From positions 1 through 64,000 of the forward strand of contig JAGWVA010000002.1 of NCBI GenBank assembly GCA_028875855.1: DNA of 64,000 bases, in the 5' to 3' direction. Below, one piece after another: positions 40,633 to 49,857 of the stretch (position 1 is its first letter; every line of letters begins with the position of its first letter). The notes under the pieces are model-generated. The model did no database searches, was not told the DNA's origin, and saw only the letters and a list, made by a program, of their open reading frames with translations. This DNA is from Paracoccaceae bacterium. Lineage in GTDB: Bacteria > Pseudomonadota > Alphaproteobacteria > Rhodobacterales > Rhodobacteraceae. A program made the translations under genes and the position numbers.

Positions 40633-42348
40633 TCAGGCCAGCAGCACGTAATGCCCCGGCGCGTCTTCGAGCGGCCTGCCCATCGCGGGCGGCTTGCCCT
40701 GAGGCCCGCCGTGGGCGTCAAGCCAGTCGGCCCAGACCGGCCACCACGATCCCTGCCGGGCCGGCTGCGCCGCGATCCAGTCGTCCGGCCCGAGATGGGG
40801 ATCGCCCTCGACGCGGGTCGAGACGCGGTGGTGCCGGTGGGGGTGGCCCGGCTCGCTGATGATGCCCGCGTTGTGGCCGCCCGAGGTCAAGAGGAACGTG
40901 ACCTCGGTATCGCTGAGCAGGCAGATCTTGAAGACCGATTTCCAGGGCGCGACGTGATCGGTTTCCGCCCCCACCACGAACAGCGGCACCCGGATGTCCG
41001 TCAGCGCGACGGGACGGCCCTCGACCTCGAACCGACCCTCGGACAGGTCGTTTTCCAGAAACAGGTGGCGCAGGTATTCCGAGTGCATGCGGTAGGGCAT
41101 CCGCGTCGCATCCGCGTTCCAGGCCATGAGGTCGGTCATCGGCGCGCGTTCGCCCATCAGGTAGTCGTGCACGATCCGGCTCCAGATCAGGTCGTTCGAC
41201 CGCAAAAGCTGGAAGGCGCCCGCCATCTGGCTGGTGTCGAGGTAACCCTTGTCCCACATCATGTCTTCAAGGAAGGCGACCTGGCTCTGGTCGATGAAAA
41301 GCATGATCTCGCCCGCTTCGGTGAAATCGGTCTGCGCGGCGAAAAGCGTGACCGAGGCAAGGCGGTGGTCGCCGTCCCGCCCCATCGCGGCGGCGGCGAT
41401 CGCCAGAAGCGTGCCGCCAAGGCAATAGCCCACCGCCTGAACCGGCTGCTCGGGAACGATCCTGCCCACCTCGTCCAGCGCGGCCATCACGCCAAGGCGC
41501 AGGTAGTCGGCCATTCCCTTGTCGCGGTCCGCCTCGGTCGGGTTCTTCCATGAGATCATGAAGACCGTGTGCCCCCGGTCCACGAGGTATTTTACCATCG
41601 AGTTCTGCGGCGAGAGGTCGAGGATGTAGTATTTCATGATCCAGGCCGGCACGATCAGCACCGGTTTTTCCCGCACCGCCTTCGTGGTGGGCGCATACTG
41701 GATCAGTTCCATCAGGTCGTTGCGATAGACGACCTTGCCGGGGGTCGCCGCGACCTCCTTGCCGGGGCGAAAGGCCTCGCTGCCCACCGGGCTCTGGCCG
41801 CGCACGAGGCGTTGCCAGTCCTCGATCGCATTCGCCCAGCCGGCGACGAAATTCATCCCGCCCGTGCGGATCGTCCGGTCCAGCACCTCGGGATTGGTCA
41901 AAGGGAAATTCGCGGGCGACACGGTGTCGAGGATCTGGCGCGCGACGAAGGCGGTCACGTCGGCGTGGTGGGGCGAGACGCCCTCGACCCCCTTGGCGGC
42001 CTGATGCCACCATTGCTGGGTCAGCAGGAAGGCCTGCGACATGGCGGCAAAGGGCTGACGTTGCCATGCCTCGCCCCGGAACCGGCGGTCCTGCGGAAGG
42101 GGCTGGATCACGGGTTCGGGGGGCCGGGTCGTGCTTCGGGCAAGGTAGGCGGCAAAGCTCGCGCTCTTGCGGGCGGCGCGGTCGATCAGATCGGCCTGCT
42201 TGCCGGGCGAGTTCACCAGATGCGCCACCCAGTCGAGCCAGGCCGCGCTGAGCGAGGCGGGCGAGATGCCGCCCGTGAGCCGCGCCTGTTGCGCGTGGAT
42301 GGCACGGTCAAGGGGCGGGATCGGAAGGGGGGCAGGTTCGTGGGCCAT
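40633..42348 (-). CDS. phaC: Class I poly(3-hydroxyalkanoate) synthase
   Basis: A 571-residue PHA synthase that polymerises 3-hydroxyacyl-CoA into storage polyester. The lipase-box-like G-Y-C-L-G-G places the catalytic Cys near residue 309. The Asp and His of the triad lie in the G-A-E-T-D-H-V-A-P-W and S-G-G-H-N-A-G segments. The N-terminal domain (P-Q-D-R-R-F-R-G-E-A-W) is class I/II type. The start at 42348 has GGAGG upstream. No phasin, depolymerase, phaA/phaB or phaE/phaR is adjacent. It lies 60 bp downstream of the SulP gene on the same strand, so probably the last gene of a four-gene operon. Confidence 0.93.
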   Translation of the reverse strand: MAHEPAPLPIPPLDRAIHAQQARLTGGISPASLSAAWLDWVAHLVNSPGKQADLIDRAARKSASFAAYLARSTTRPPEPVIQPLPQDRRFRGEAWQRQPFAAMSQAFLLTQQWWHQAAKGVEGVSPHHADVTAFVARQILDTVSPANFPLTNPEVLDRTIRTGGMNFVAGWANAIEDWQRLVRGQSPVGSEAFRPGKEVAATPGKVVYRNDLMELIQYAPTTKAVREKPVLIVPAWIMKYYILDLSPQNSMVKYLVDRGHTVFMISWKNPTEADRDKGMADYLRLGVMAALDEVGRIVPEQPVQAVGYCLGGTLLAIAAAAMGRDGDHRLASVTLFAAQTDFTEAGEIMLFIDQSQVAFLEDMMWDKGYLDTSQMAGAFQLLRSNDLIWSRIVHDYLMGERAPMTDLMAWNADATRMPYRMHSEYLRHLFLENDLSEGRFEVEGRPVALTDIRVPLFVVGAETDHVAPWKSVFKICLLSDTEVTFLLTSGGHNAGIISEPGHPHRHHRVSTRVEGDPHLGPDDWIAAQPARQGSWWPVWADWLDAHGGPQGKPPAMGRPLEDAPGHYVLLA

Positions 42349-42408
42349 CGGGTCCTCCGGGGTCGGTCGAAGGCTGGACCGGGGCGGGCCTGCGCGCAAT
42401 GCGCCAGA

Positions 42409-44085
42409 TCAAACCGATGGTCTGGACCGGTGTTGGCGGATGGCCTCTTCCACAGAGTGGAAGACGTTGCCCTCACCGATCGCGGTCAAAAGCCCCGTGC
42501 GTCGCGCCGCCAGCGCCGCCCTCGGGCTTTCCAGGCGGGCAAGCGCGACCTCAAGCCCCTCGGCGCGCAGCCGCTCGATCATCGCGCGCAGGATGCGGGC
42601 GCCGGTGTAGTCGATGCCGATGACGGCGGTCGCCTCGAGCACGATCAGGCGCAGGTCCGGCGGGGCGGCGCGCAGGGCGGCCAAGAGCCCTGCCTCGATC
42701 TCGCGGGCGTTGAAGAAATTGACCGGCGCGCCAAGCGCGAAAACCAGAATGCCGGGCTCGCTTTCGCCCTTTTCACCGCGGGCCAGCGCCCACCAGATCG
42801 TCGTGCCCGGCACCCGCTCCAGCACCGCCGTGGCGGGCCGCGCGATGGCGTAAAGCGCATGCGCCAGCGACAGCATGATCGCAAGCCAGACCCCCTGATT
42901 GACCGGCAGCACGATCACCAAAAGCGCTGCGGCAAGGGTCAGAAGCAGCTCGGGCGGGCTTTCCCGGGCGATCTGGCGCATCGTGCGCAGGTGCAGAAGG
43001 TGCAGCCCGACCATCAGCAGGATGCCGCCAAGCGCCGCACGGGGCAAGAGCGCGAAGCCCTGCGCCCCGAAGACGACCAGACCGGCGGTCAGCGCAACGG
43101 CGATCAGGCCCGACGCCTGCGAGGTCGTGCCCGCCTCGGCCAGCATGGCGCTGCGCGGGGGGCTCGCGTTCACCGCAAAGCCGCCGAGGAGGGCCGAGAA
43201 CAGGCTGCCCAGCCCGATGGCCGCGAAGTCGCGGCCCGGGTCGCTGTCTCCGTCATCGGGCAGCGCCTGCCGGACGGCGGCCGTCTGCATCATCACGACC
43301 AGCGCCACCACCACGGCCAGGGGCAGAAGCTGCACCGCCTGATCGAGGCGCGGCAGCATCAGCCGCGGGAACGGCAGGCTGTGGGGCAGGGGGGCCAGCA
43401 TCGGCACCGTGAGGCCCATCGCCTGCACCGCGCCCGCCGCCAGCGCTATGCCGATCAGGGGTCCCGGCACGCGCCGGCCAAGCATCCCGCTGCCAAGGCT
43501 CACCGCCGCGACCATCAGGCCAAGCGCGGTGCTTGCCACATTCGCCGAGGGAAGCGCGCGCGCCATCTGCCAGAGCCGCCCGGGCAGGTCCGGCGCTGTC
43601 GGCGAGACGCTCAGGATCTCGGGCAGGGCGCCCGCGATGACATGAACCGAGATGCCGGCAAGGAACCCGGTGGTCACCGGAACGGACAAAAGGTCCGCGA
43701 TCCAGCCCAGCCGCAGCGGGCGCGCGGCGATCAGCATGAGGCCGATCAGCGTGGCGAGCATCCCCGCCAGCGCTGCGTAATCCGGGCTGCCCGGCGCGGC
43801 CATCACGGCAATCGTGGCGGCCATGATCGGCGCGATGGTGGAATCCGCGCCGACCGAGATCGCGCGGCTGAGGCCGAAGGCGGCAAAGGCCAGCGTGCCC
43901 GCGCCGAAGGCGATCAGGCCGGTGACGGGCGCCATCCCCATCAGCCGCGCGGTGGCCAGTTGCTCGGGCACGGCGATGGCCAGCAGGATCAGCGCGGCGA
44001 CCATCTCGCCCGGCAGCGCGGCAGGCCGCATCCCGCGCAGCGTCGGGAAGAACAGGCGCGGTGCGGGGCGCTGCCGGCCGTTCAT
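42409..44085 (-). CDS. SulP-family anion transporter with STAS domain
   Basis: A 558-residue inner membrane transporter with 10-12 helices in residues ~25-420 and a cytoplasmic STAS domain in ~440-545 (V-F-A-L-G-A-P-V-N-F-F-N-A ... L-E-A-T-A-V-I-G-I-D-Y-T-G-A). Helix 1 has A-I-A-V-P-E-Q-L-A-T-A-R-L-M-G, where classic members have P-Q-x-x-A-Y-A. SulP proteins take up sulphate, bicarbonate, dicarboxylates or other anions. No sulphate assimilation gene is near. Its start overlaps the stop of the beta-CASP gene by 4 bp, so it is translationally coupled to it. Confidence 0.88.
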   Translation of the reverse strand: MNGRQRPAPRLFFPTLRGMRPAALPGEMVAALILLAIAVPEQLATARLMGMAPVTGLIAFGAGTLAFAAFGLSRAISVGADSTIAPIMAATIAVMAAPGSPDYAALAGMLATLIGLMLIAARPLRLGWIADLLSVPVTTGFLAGISVHVIAGALPEILSVSPTAPDLPGRLWQMARALPSANVASTALGLMVAAVSLGSGMLGRRVPGPLIGIALAAGAVQAMGLTVPMLAPLPHSLPFPRLMLPRLDQAVQLLPLAVVVALVVMMQTAAVRQALPDDGDSDPGRDFAAIGLGSLFSALLGGFAVNASPPRSAMLAEAGTTSQASGLIAVALTAGLVVFGAQGFALLPRAALGGILLMVGLHLLHLRTMRQIARESPPELLLTLAAALLVIVLPVNQGVWLAIMLSLAHALYAIARPATAVLERVPGTTIWWALARGEKGESEPGILVFALGAPVNFFNAREIEAGLLAALRAAPPDLRLIVLEATAVIGIDYTGARILRAMIERLRAEGLEVALARLESPRAALAARRTGLLTAIGEGNVFHSVEEAIRQHRSRPSV

Positions 44086-45485
44086 GCCGGCCCGGCGGTC
44101 TGCGCCTTCAACGGCTCAAGGTCAACCGACTGGTGCAGATGGGGGATCACGACCTCGGTTCCCTTCAGATGGGCTGCGAAGGCCTCTGCCGCCTTCGGCT
44201 CGCCATGCACAAGAAAGGTCGTCGCGGCCTTCGCCGTGCTGGCCCAGCCCAGCAGGTCCGCTTGATCGGCATGGGCGGAAAATCCGTTGATCGTGAAGAC
44301 CTTGGCCCGCACCTTCACGTCATCGCCAAACAGCCGCACCTCGTCCGCGCCATCCACGATGCGCCGCGCCAGCGTGCCCTGGGCCGCGAAGCCCACGAAG
44401 ATGATCGCACTTTCCCGCTTGGCAAGGTTGTGGCGCAGGTGGTGGCGGATGCGTCCGCCGGTGCACATGCCCGACCCCGCAAGGATCACCGCGCCCGTCA
44501 CATGGTTCAGCCGGGCCGATCCCTTGGTGTCGCGCACGAGTTGCAGGCCCCGCGGGGTCAGCGGCTCGCGGTCGGCATTGAACATCGCCTTGAGCTCGGG
44601 GCGGAAATCCTCGGGGTGGTTCTCGTAGATCTCGGTCGCCGTGATCGCCATCGGGCTGTCGAGATAAACCGGCACGCCACGGGGCAGGGCGCCCGTCTTC
44701 TCGCCCTCGCGCAGGTAGAACAGCACTTCCTGCGCGCGATCCAGCGCGAAGGTCGGGATCACGGCATTGCCGCCCCGCCGCAGCGCGCCGTTGATCGCGG
44801 CGTAAAGCTCGGTCACCGAGTCGCTCAGGCTGCGGTGCTGGCGGTCGCCGTAGGTCGTCTCGATCACCAGCGCGTCGCTTGCGGGCGCAGGCGTCGGGTC
44901 GGGCAGGAGCGGACGGCCGATCCCGCCAAGATCGCCCGAGAACAGGACAGAGCGCGTTAGCCCGCCTTCGGTCAGTTCCAGCCGGATCCAGGCAGAGCCG
45001 AGGATATGGCCGGCATTGCCGAAGGTGGCCGTGATGCCGGGCACGACCTCGAAGCTGCGCCCGAGAACCGCCACGCGGCTGAACCGGTCGAAGGCGCGCA
45101 TCGCATCCATCGTGCCGTAGAGGGCCGCGGGATGATGGCGGCCTGCATGGCGGGCGGCGCGGTCGGCCTCTTCTTCCTGCAGGCGGGCGGAATCCATCAT
45201 CACGAGGCGGGCAAGCTCGCGCGTGCCCGCGGTGGCGATGATCTCGCCCCGGAAGCCGCGTTTCACCAGCAGGGGAATGCGGCCGCAGTGATCGAGATGG
45301 GCATGGGTAAGCAGCAGCACGTCGATGCTGGCCGCGTCGAAGCCAAAGGGGGCGGCGTTGTCCTCCTCAAGCTCCTGTCCGCCCTGAAACAGGCCGCAGT
45401 CGATCAGGACGCGCCTGCCCGCACATTCGACCAGATGGCAAGAGCCGGTGACGCCCCCCGCCGCACCATGAAACGAAATCCGCAT
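44082..45485 (-). CDS. Metallo-beta-lactamase/beta-CASP RNase-like protein
   Basis: A 467-residue protein with the metallo-beta-lactamase core H61-A-H-L-D-H, D-C-G at 29-31 and the downstream Asp/His ligands (S-G-D-L-G, and later N-G-F-S-A-H-A-D). The beta-CASP insert carries P-T-F-A-L-D-R-A-Q-E, and the RMMBL tail G-F-S-A-H-A-D-Q-A-D-L. It is close to TTHA0252/CPSF-type bacterial RNases. Expected role is RNA processing or decay. It is the first or second gene of a minus-strand operon and couples to the SulP gene. Linkage of such an RNase with phaC is seen in other proteobacterial clusters I recall, linked to low-energy metabolism. Confidence 0.88.
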   Translation of the reverse strand: MRISFHGAAGGVTGSCHLVECAGRRVLIDCGLFQGGQELEEDNAAPFGFDAASIDVLLLTHAHLDHCGRIPLLVKRGFRGEIIATAGTRELARLVMMDSARLQEEEADRAARHAGRHHPAALYGTMDAMRAFDRFSRVAVLGRSFEVVPGITATFGNAGHILGSAWIRLELTEGGLTRSVLFSGDLGGIGRPLLPDPTPAPASDALVIETTYGDRQHRSLSDSVTELYAAINGALRRGGNAVIPTFALDRAQEVLFYLREGEKTGALPRGVPVYLDSPMAITATEIYENHPEDFRPELKAMFNADREPLTPRGLQLVRDTKGSARLNHVTGAVILAGSGMCTGGRIRHHLRHNLAKRESAIIFVGFAAQGTLARRIVDGADEVRLFGDDVKVRAKVFTINGFSAHADQADLLGWASTAKAATTFLVHGEPKAAEAFAAHLKGTEVVIPHLHQSVDLEPLKAQTAGPA

Positions 45486-45514
45486 GTGCCCCCCTCCTTG
45501 TGGCCTGGGGCGGA

Positions 45515-46195
45515 TCAGCGGCGAGCGAGTTCGATCACCGTGTCATCCGCATCCGGATCGGCCTCCATACACCAGGGCAGGTCTGACGAGGCCGGCAGGT
45601 GGAGCAGAAGGTCCGAAATCTCGAATGTCGCATCATATGCGATGAAATTGGTCATGGCATGCACGTCGATCCACCAGCGCGCCTTTGCCGCGGCCAGGCG
45701 GCTGAGGTCGGCGTCCGTCACCTCGGCATTCAGCGGGTCGATGCGGAAGGGGATGCCGCGGGTGCTGTCCACGCGGGAATAGGGGACGTGGCAGAAGCTC
45801 TTGAACAAGGTCGTGGCCACGGCGTGGCCCTGCACGTCCACGCAGCGCAGGCGGATGGTGTAGCGCCCGATGGCGTCCACCGGATGTTCGGTTCGGATCA
45901 CGCCGCGCAGCGGTTCGCCGCGCACTGGCGGTTCGATATACATGATCGAGCGTCCGTAGATCTTGGTGCGCAGCCCGGCCCGCACGCCGCGAAAGAGCAG
46001 AAAGGGGCCGATCGCCGCGGTGATCGCCGGCACGAGCAGAAGGATGCTCTGGTGGCGGGCCTCGGGGGGCATCTGCGCCAGCCACAGGATCGATCCCGCC
46101 ATCGCCAGGGCACAGAACGAAGCCCACCGCATGGCTGTGCCGCCCTCGTCATTCACGTCCTGGCGCACATGGGTCGTGGTGTCGGCGCTGTCCAT
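45515..46195 (-). CDS. Membrane protein of unknown function, two helices plus soluble domain
   Basis: A 226-residue protein I do not recognise. After an acidic N-terminal stretch there are two transmembrane helices (S-F-C-A-L-A-M-A-G-S-I-L-W-L and L-V-P-A-I-T-A-A-I-G-P-F-L-L-F). A ~140-residue beta-rich soluble domain follows, with G-R-S-I-M-Y-I-E-P-P, R-Y-T-I-R-L-R-C-V-D and S-D-L-L-L-H-L-P. The layout resembles DUF3592-type proteins. The frame continues to 46333, but the first 46 residues look non-coding; the ATG at 46195 is my best guess, and 46132 is also possible. It is 29 bp upstream of the beta-CASP gene. Confidence 0.6.
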   Translation of the reverse strand: MDSADTTTHVRQDVNDEGGTAMRWASFCALAMAGSILWLAQMPPEARHQSILLLVPAITAAIGPFLLFRGVRAGLRTKIYGRSIMYIEPPVRGEPLRGVIRTEHPVDAIGRYTIRLRCVDVQGHAVATTLFKSFCHVPYSRVDSTRGIPFRIDPLNAEVTDADLSRLAAAKARWWIDVHAMTNFIAYDATFEISDLLLHLPASSDLPWCMEADPDADDTVIELARR

Positions 46196-46416
46196 TTCGC
46201 GGGATGGGTCCTTGGGGCGCGAGGTCTCGGGCCGGATAGCCCGCCGGAATGCTAGCGCGTCCACGACCACCGCGCCAGACGATTGTCTGTCCCGATCAAG
46301 GTATTGCCCGCCGTCGTGAATGCCGCCGTCCATGTCGCCCCGCCACCGGGCCGCCCCATGGCGCCCCCCGTCCGGGCACCAGCCTAGCCTGCGGACCTTT
46401 CTGCCCGGTTAAGCGC

Positions 46417-47655
46417 TCAGGCCCATTCGCCCTTGCGGAAGACCGGCACACGGGTGCCGTCCGAGGCGATCCCGTCGATGTCGATCCGGTCCGAGCCGAT
46501 CATCCAGTCGATGTGGATCACGCTGGAATTGCCGCCCTGCGCCGCGATCTGCTCTTTCGTGAGGTCCGCGCCGTTCAGGAAGCACTTCGAATAGCACTGT
46601 CCAAGGGCGATGTGGCAGGCGGCGTTTTCGTCAAAGAGCGTGTTGTAGAACAGCAGCCCCGATTGCGAGATCGGCGAGGAATGCGGCACAAGCGCGACCT
46701 CTCCCAGCCGCCGCGCGCCCTCGTCGCTGTCGAGCACCTTCCGAAGCACCGCCTCGCCCCGGGACGCGCGCGCCTCGACGATGCGGCCGCCTTCGAAGCG
46801 CACGGCGATGTCTTCGATCAGCGTGCCCTGATGCGACAGGGGCTTCGTCGCGCAGACCGTCCCCTCGACCCGCAGGGCGTGGGGGGTGGTGAACACTTCC
46901 TCGGTCGGGATGTTCGGGTTGCAGGTGACACCGTTCTTCGCGGTCGAGGCCCCGCCGTGCCATTCATGCCCATCGGCCAGCCCCACCGTCAGGTCCGTCC
47001 CCGGGCCCGAGAAGTGGAGCGCCGCAAAGCGCCGGTCGTTCAGCCAGGCGGTCCGCTTGCGCAGGGTCGCGTTGTGGGCGGCCCAGTTCGCCACCGGGTC
47101 CTCCCCCTCGATGCGCGAGGCGGCAAAGATCGCGTCGGCGAGCTTTTGCGTGGCCTCATCCTCGGGCAGGTCGGGGAACATGCGCCGCGCCCAGTCGGCG
47201 TTGGGATAGGCTGCGATCGTCCAGTTGATGTCGAAGCCCGCGATCTTTTCCAGCGCCGGGCGATAGGCCATCGAATTGGCCCGGTTCGCGCGGGCGACCT
47301 TTTCGGGGTCTTCGGCCGACAGCATCATCGGGTCGTCGCCCACAATTGCCATCCGCGCGCAGTTCTCTCCGTAAGCCTCGGCCATGCCGCGACAAAGCCA
47401 GTCGGCGGCGCGGTCGAAACTGGCGTCCTGCGCCGCGCGGAAGCGCGCCAGCGTCACCTCGGCATCCGACAGGATCGGCGTCACCAGCCCGGCGCCCGCG
47501 TTGTAGGCGTGATGCGCGATGCGGCGGACCAGCGGCAGGGCGGACGCAGGCGCGGTCAGGATGAGGTCCTGCCCCGGTTGCAGGTTCAGCCCCACGCGCA
47601 CCGCGACCTCGGCCAGCCGGTCGAGCTTTTCGGGGGAAATCGGATGCTGGGTCAT
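46417..47655 (-). CDS. M29-family aminopeptidase
   Basis: A 412-residue metallo-aminopeptidase of the AmpS/aminopeptidase T family. It has the typical start with L-Q-P-G-Q-D-L (often G-E-x-V-x-I). Then come T-D-L-T-V-G-L, N-P-N-I-P-T-E-E-V-F-T-T-P with the first metal Glu, and the second metal-site segment G-E-V-A-L-V-P-H-S-S. The Tyr/His pair in N-T-L-F-D-E-N-A-A-C-H-I-A-L-G and the final H-I-D-W-M-I-G-S-D complete the site. These enzymes remove N-terminal residues using two metals. GGAGG is upstream. It is divergent from the acyl-CoA synthetase gene across 243 bp that contain two palindromes. Confidence 0.92.
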   Translation of the reverse strand: MTQHPISPEKLDRLAEVAVRVGLNLQPGQDLILTAPASALPLVRRIAHHAYNAGAGLVTPILSDAEVTLARFRAAQDASFDRAADWLCRGMAEAYGENCARMAIVGDDPMMLSAEDPEKVARANRANSMAYRPALEKIAGFDINWTIAAYPNADWARRMFPDLPEDEATQKLADAIFAASRIEGEDPVANWAAHNATLRKRTAWLNDRRFAALHFSGPGTDLTVGLADGHEWHGGASTAKNGVTCNPNIPTEEVFTTPHALRVEGTVCATKPLSHQGTLIEDIAVRFEGGRIVEARASRGEAVLRKVLDSDEGARRLGEVALVPHSSPISQSGLLFYNTLFDENAACHIALGQCYSKCFLNGADLTKEQIAAQGGNSSVIHIDWMIGSDRIDIDGIASDGTRVPVFRKGEWA

Positions 47656-47725
47656 GGGGGCCTCCTGTTGCGGTCGAGCCAGACCTTATCCCGGTGCGGG
47701 ACAAGGTCAATCGGGCGGCAGGTGT

Positions 47726-47744
47726 GATTTTTCATCGAAAAATC
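47726..47744. repeat. GATTTTTC-N3-GAAAAATC palindrome, copy 1
   Basis: Perfect 8-bp arms with spacer ATC, in the divergent gap between the M29 aminopeptidase and acyl-CoA synthetase genes. The same arms recur at 54811-54831. Confidence 0.6.
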
Positions 47745-47789
47745 ATCGCTGCCCGATTTTCGGGACGAGACATCGCCGCTGTCTGCCGA

Positions 47790-47817
47790 CGCCACGTCAT
47801 GCCACGATGACGTGGCG
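47790..47817. promoter_or_regulatory. 11-bp inverted repeat upstream of the acyl-CoA synthetase
   Basis: CGCCACGTCAT and ATGACGTGGCG as perfect arms, six-base spacer GCCACG, ending 81 bp before the start codon. It could be an operator for a TetR-type regulator or a leader hairpin; no regulator gene is adjacent. Confidence 0.5.
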
Positions 47818-47898
47818 TTCGGGCGCAACGGCCGCTTGCGCGCCGTGCGAAAGTCGGGGAACGTCCCGCCGTGGATCGTCGAGGGAGGGAGGACCGCC

Positions 47899-49794
47899 AT
47901 GACCACATTCGCGTCGCTTGCCGACCGGAATGCGATCGAGGCCGAGGCGCCGTGGGATGCGCGGCCCCTGCCGGTGTCGCTGCATGCGCTCCTGTCCGAG
48001 ACAGCCGCCCGCCATGGCGATAGACCGGCTTTCAGCTTTCAGCTGACCTCCGGCCCCAGGGACGCGGCCGAGACGCTGACCTGGCGGCAGCTTGCGGCGC
48101 GGGTGACGCAGGTGGCGAACCTCCTGCGGTCGCTGGGCGTCGGGCAGACGGACACCGTCGCCTATGTCCTGCCGAATGCGACCGAGACGGCGCTGACGCT
48201 GATCGGGGGGGCGATCGCGGGGCGCGTGAACCCGGTCAACCCGCTCCTGGATGCCGAGCAGATCGGCGCGATCCTGCGCGAGACGGGGGCGAAGGTCGTC
48301 GTCACGCTCAAGGCGTTTCCAAAGACCGACATCGCGGCCAAGGTGGCACAGGCGGTGGCGCTTGCGCCCGAGGTCAGGACGGTGCTGGAGGTCGATCTCA
48401 ACCGCTATCTCGCGCCGCCGAAAAGCTGGATCGTGCCGCTTCTGCGCCCCAGGCATCCGGTGACGCACAAGGCCCGCGTTCTGGATTTCGCGCGCGAGGT
48501 CGCCCGCCAGCCGTCCGACCGTCTGACCTTTGCCGAGGGCACGGGCGACCGCGTGGCGGCGCTTTTTCACACCGGCGGCACGACGGGCATGCCCAAGGTC
48601 GCGCAGCACCGCGTCTCGGGCATGATCTACAACGGCTGGCTGGGCGCGCGGATGCTGTTCCAGTCGCAGGACGTCGTGATGTGCCCGCTGCCGCTGTTTC
48701 ACGTCTTCGCGGCCTATCCGATCCTGATGTCGGTCCTCTCGAGTGGCGCGCATGTCGTTTTCCCCACCCCCGCGGGCTATCGCGGCGAGGGGGTGGTGGA
48801 CAATTTCTGGAAGCTTGTCGAACGCTGGCGGGTGAGCTTCATCGTGACAGTGCCCACTGCCATCGCGGCGCTGATGCAGCGCCCGATCGATGCGGATGTC
48901 TCGTCCCTGCGCTATGCCTTCTCGGGGTCGGCGCCGCTGCCGGTCGAGCTATACCACCGCTTCGAGAAGGCGACCGGCGTGACGCTTGTCGAAGGCTACG
49001 GGCTGACCGAGGCGACCTGCCTCGTCTCCGTCAACCCGCCCGAAGGCGGCAAGAAGATCGGCTCGGTCGGCATTCCCTTCCCCTACACGGACGTGCGCAT
49101 CCTGCATTGCGACGACAGCGGAACGGTCGTGAAGGAATGCGTGACCGACGAGGTGGGCGAGATCTGCGTCTCGAACCCCGGCGTCTTTCCGGGCGCGACC
49201 TATACCGAGGCCGCGAAGAACGCGGGGCTTTTTGCGGATGACCGCTACCTGCGCACGGGCGATCTGGGGCGGATCGATCCGGACGGCTATCTGTTCATCA
49301 CGGGCCGCGCGAAGGATCTCATCATCCGCGGCGGCCACAACATCGACCCCGCCGAGATCGAGGAGGCGCTGGCCGGTCACCCGGCGGTGGCCTTCGTGGG
49401 CGCCATCGGCCAGCCGGACGCCTTCGCGGGGGAACTGCCCTGCGCCTATGTCGAGCTGGTGAACGGCGGCAGCGTCACGCCCGAGGAGCTCATGGCCTTC
49501 GCCGCCCGGCACATTCACGAACGGGCAGCCCTTCCCAAGCATGTCGAGATCGTGGACGAATTGCCCAAGACCGCCGTCGGCAAGGTGTTCAAGCCCGATC
49601 TGCGCAAACGGGCGATCCGCCGGGTCTATGACGCGGCGCTGGTCAAGGCCGGGGTCGAGGCGCGCGTGGCCGAGGTCATCGAGGACAAGAAGCGCGGCCT
49701 TGTCGCCCGTGTCGTGCACACCGGTCAGGCCGACGAGGCGGCGGTCGAGGCGGTGCTGGGCGAATTCACCCGGCCGTGGGAGTGGGCGCGCTAG
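47899..49794 (+). CDS. Acyl-CoA synthetase (AMP-forming)
   Basis: A 631-residue member of the ANL adenylating superfamily. The phosphate-binding loop H-T-G-G-T-T-G-M-P-K is at ~224-233. E-G-Y-G-L-T-E-A-T follows, then Y-L-R-T-G-D-L-G-R-I-D with the ribose Asp, and the hinge G-R-A-K-D-L-I-I-R-G-G-H-N-I-D-P-A. Near the end L-P-K-T-A-V-G-K-V-F-K-P has the catalytic Lys. It activates a fatty or aromatic carboxylate with ATP and CoA. An extra ~60 residues after the catalytic Lys exceed the usual length. GGGAGG lies upstream of ATG 47899. Substrate cannot be read. Confidence 0.9.
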   Translation: MTTFASLADRNAIEAEAPWDARPLPVSLHALLSETAARHGDRPAFSFQLTSGPRDAAETLTWRQLAARVTQVANLLRSLGVGQTDTVAYVLPNATETALTLIGGAIAGRVNPVNPLLDAEQIGAILRETGAKVVVTLKAFPKTDIAAKVAQAVALAPEVRTVLEVDLNRYLAPPKSWIVPLLRPRHPVTHKARVLDFAREVARQPSDRLTFAEGTGDRVAALFHTGGTTGMPKVAQHRVSGMIYNGWLGARMLFQSQDVVMCPLPLFHVFAAYPILMSVLSSGAHVVFPTPAGYRGEGVVDNFWKLVERWRVSFIVTVPTAIAALMQRPIDADVSSLRYAFSGSAPLPVELYHRFEKATGVTLVEGYGLTEATCLVSVNPPEGGKKIGSVGIPFPYTDVRILHCDDSGTVVKECVTDEVGEICVSNPGVFPGATYTEAAKNAGLFADDRYLRTGDLGRIDPDGYLFITGRAKDLIIRGGHNIDPAEIEEALAGHPAVAFVGAIGQPDAFAGELPCAYVELVNGGSVTPEELMAFAARHIHERAALPKHVEIVDELPKTAVGKVFKPDLRKRAIRRVYDAALVKAGVEARVAEVIEDKKRGLVARVVHTGQADEAAVEAVLGEFTRPWEWAR

Positions 49795-49832
49795 GCCCTT
49801 GCCCCCGGCGCCCCGCCGCCCGAAGATGGCCA

Positions 49833-49857
49833 GGGGGCTCTGACCCCGGGAGGGATC
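49833..49857 (+). repeat. GC hairpin preceding 49858, possible copy 4
   Basis: GGGG at 49833-49836 (or 49834-49837) and CCCC at 49844-49847 flank G-CTCTGA, followed by GGGAGGGATC and the ATG at 49858. It resembles the other GC-hairpin repeats only in its stem (GGGGGCTCTGACCCC); the GATATTT tail is missing. It provides the ribosome binding site. Confidence 0.35.

Noticed and set aside
46196-46333. N-terminal 46 residues of the membrane protein frame
   Set aside because: The composition is not protein-like, no ribosome binding site precedes 46333, and the later ATG gives a tidy start.
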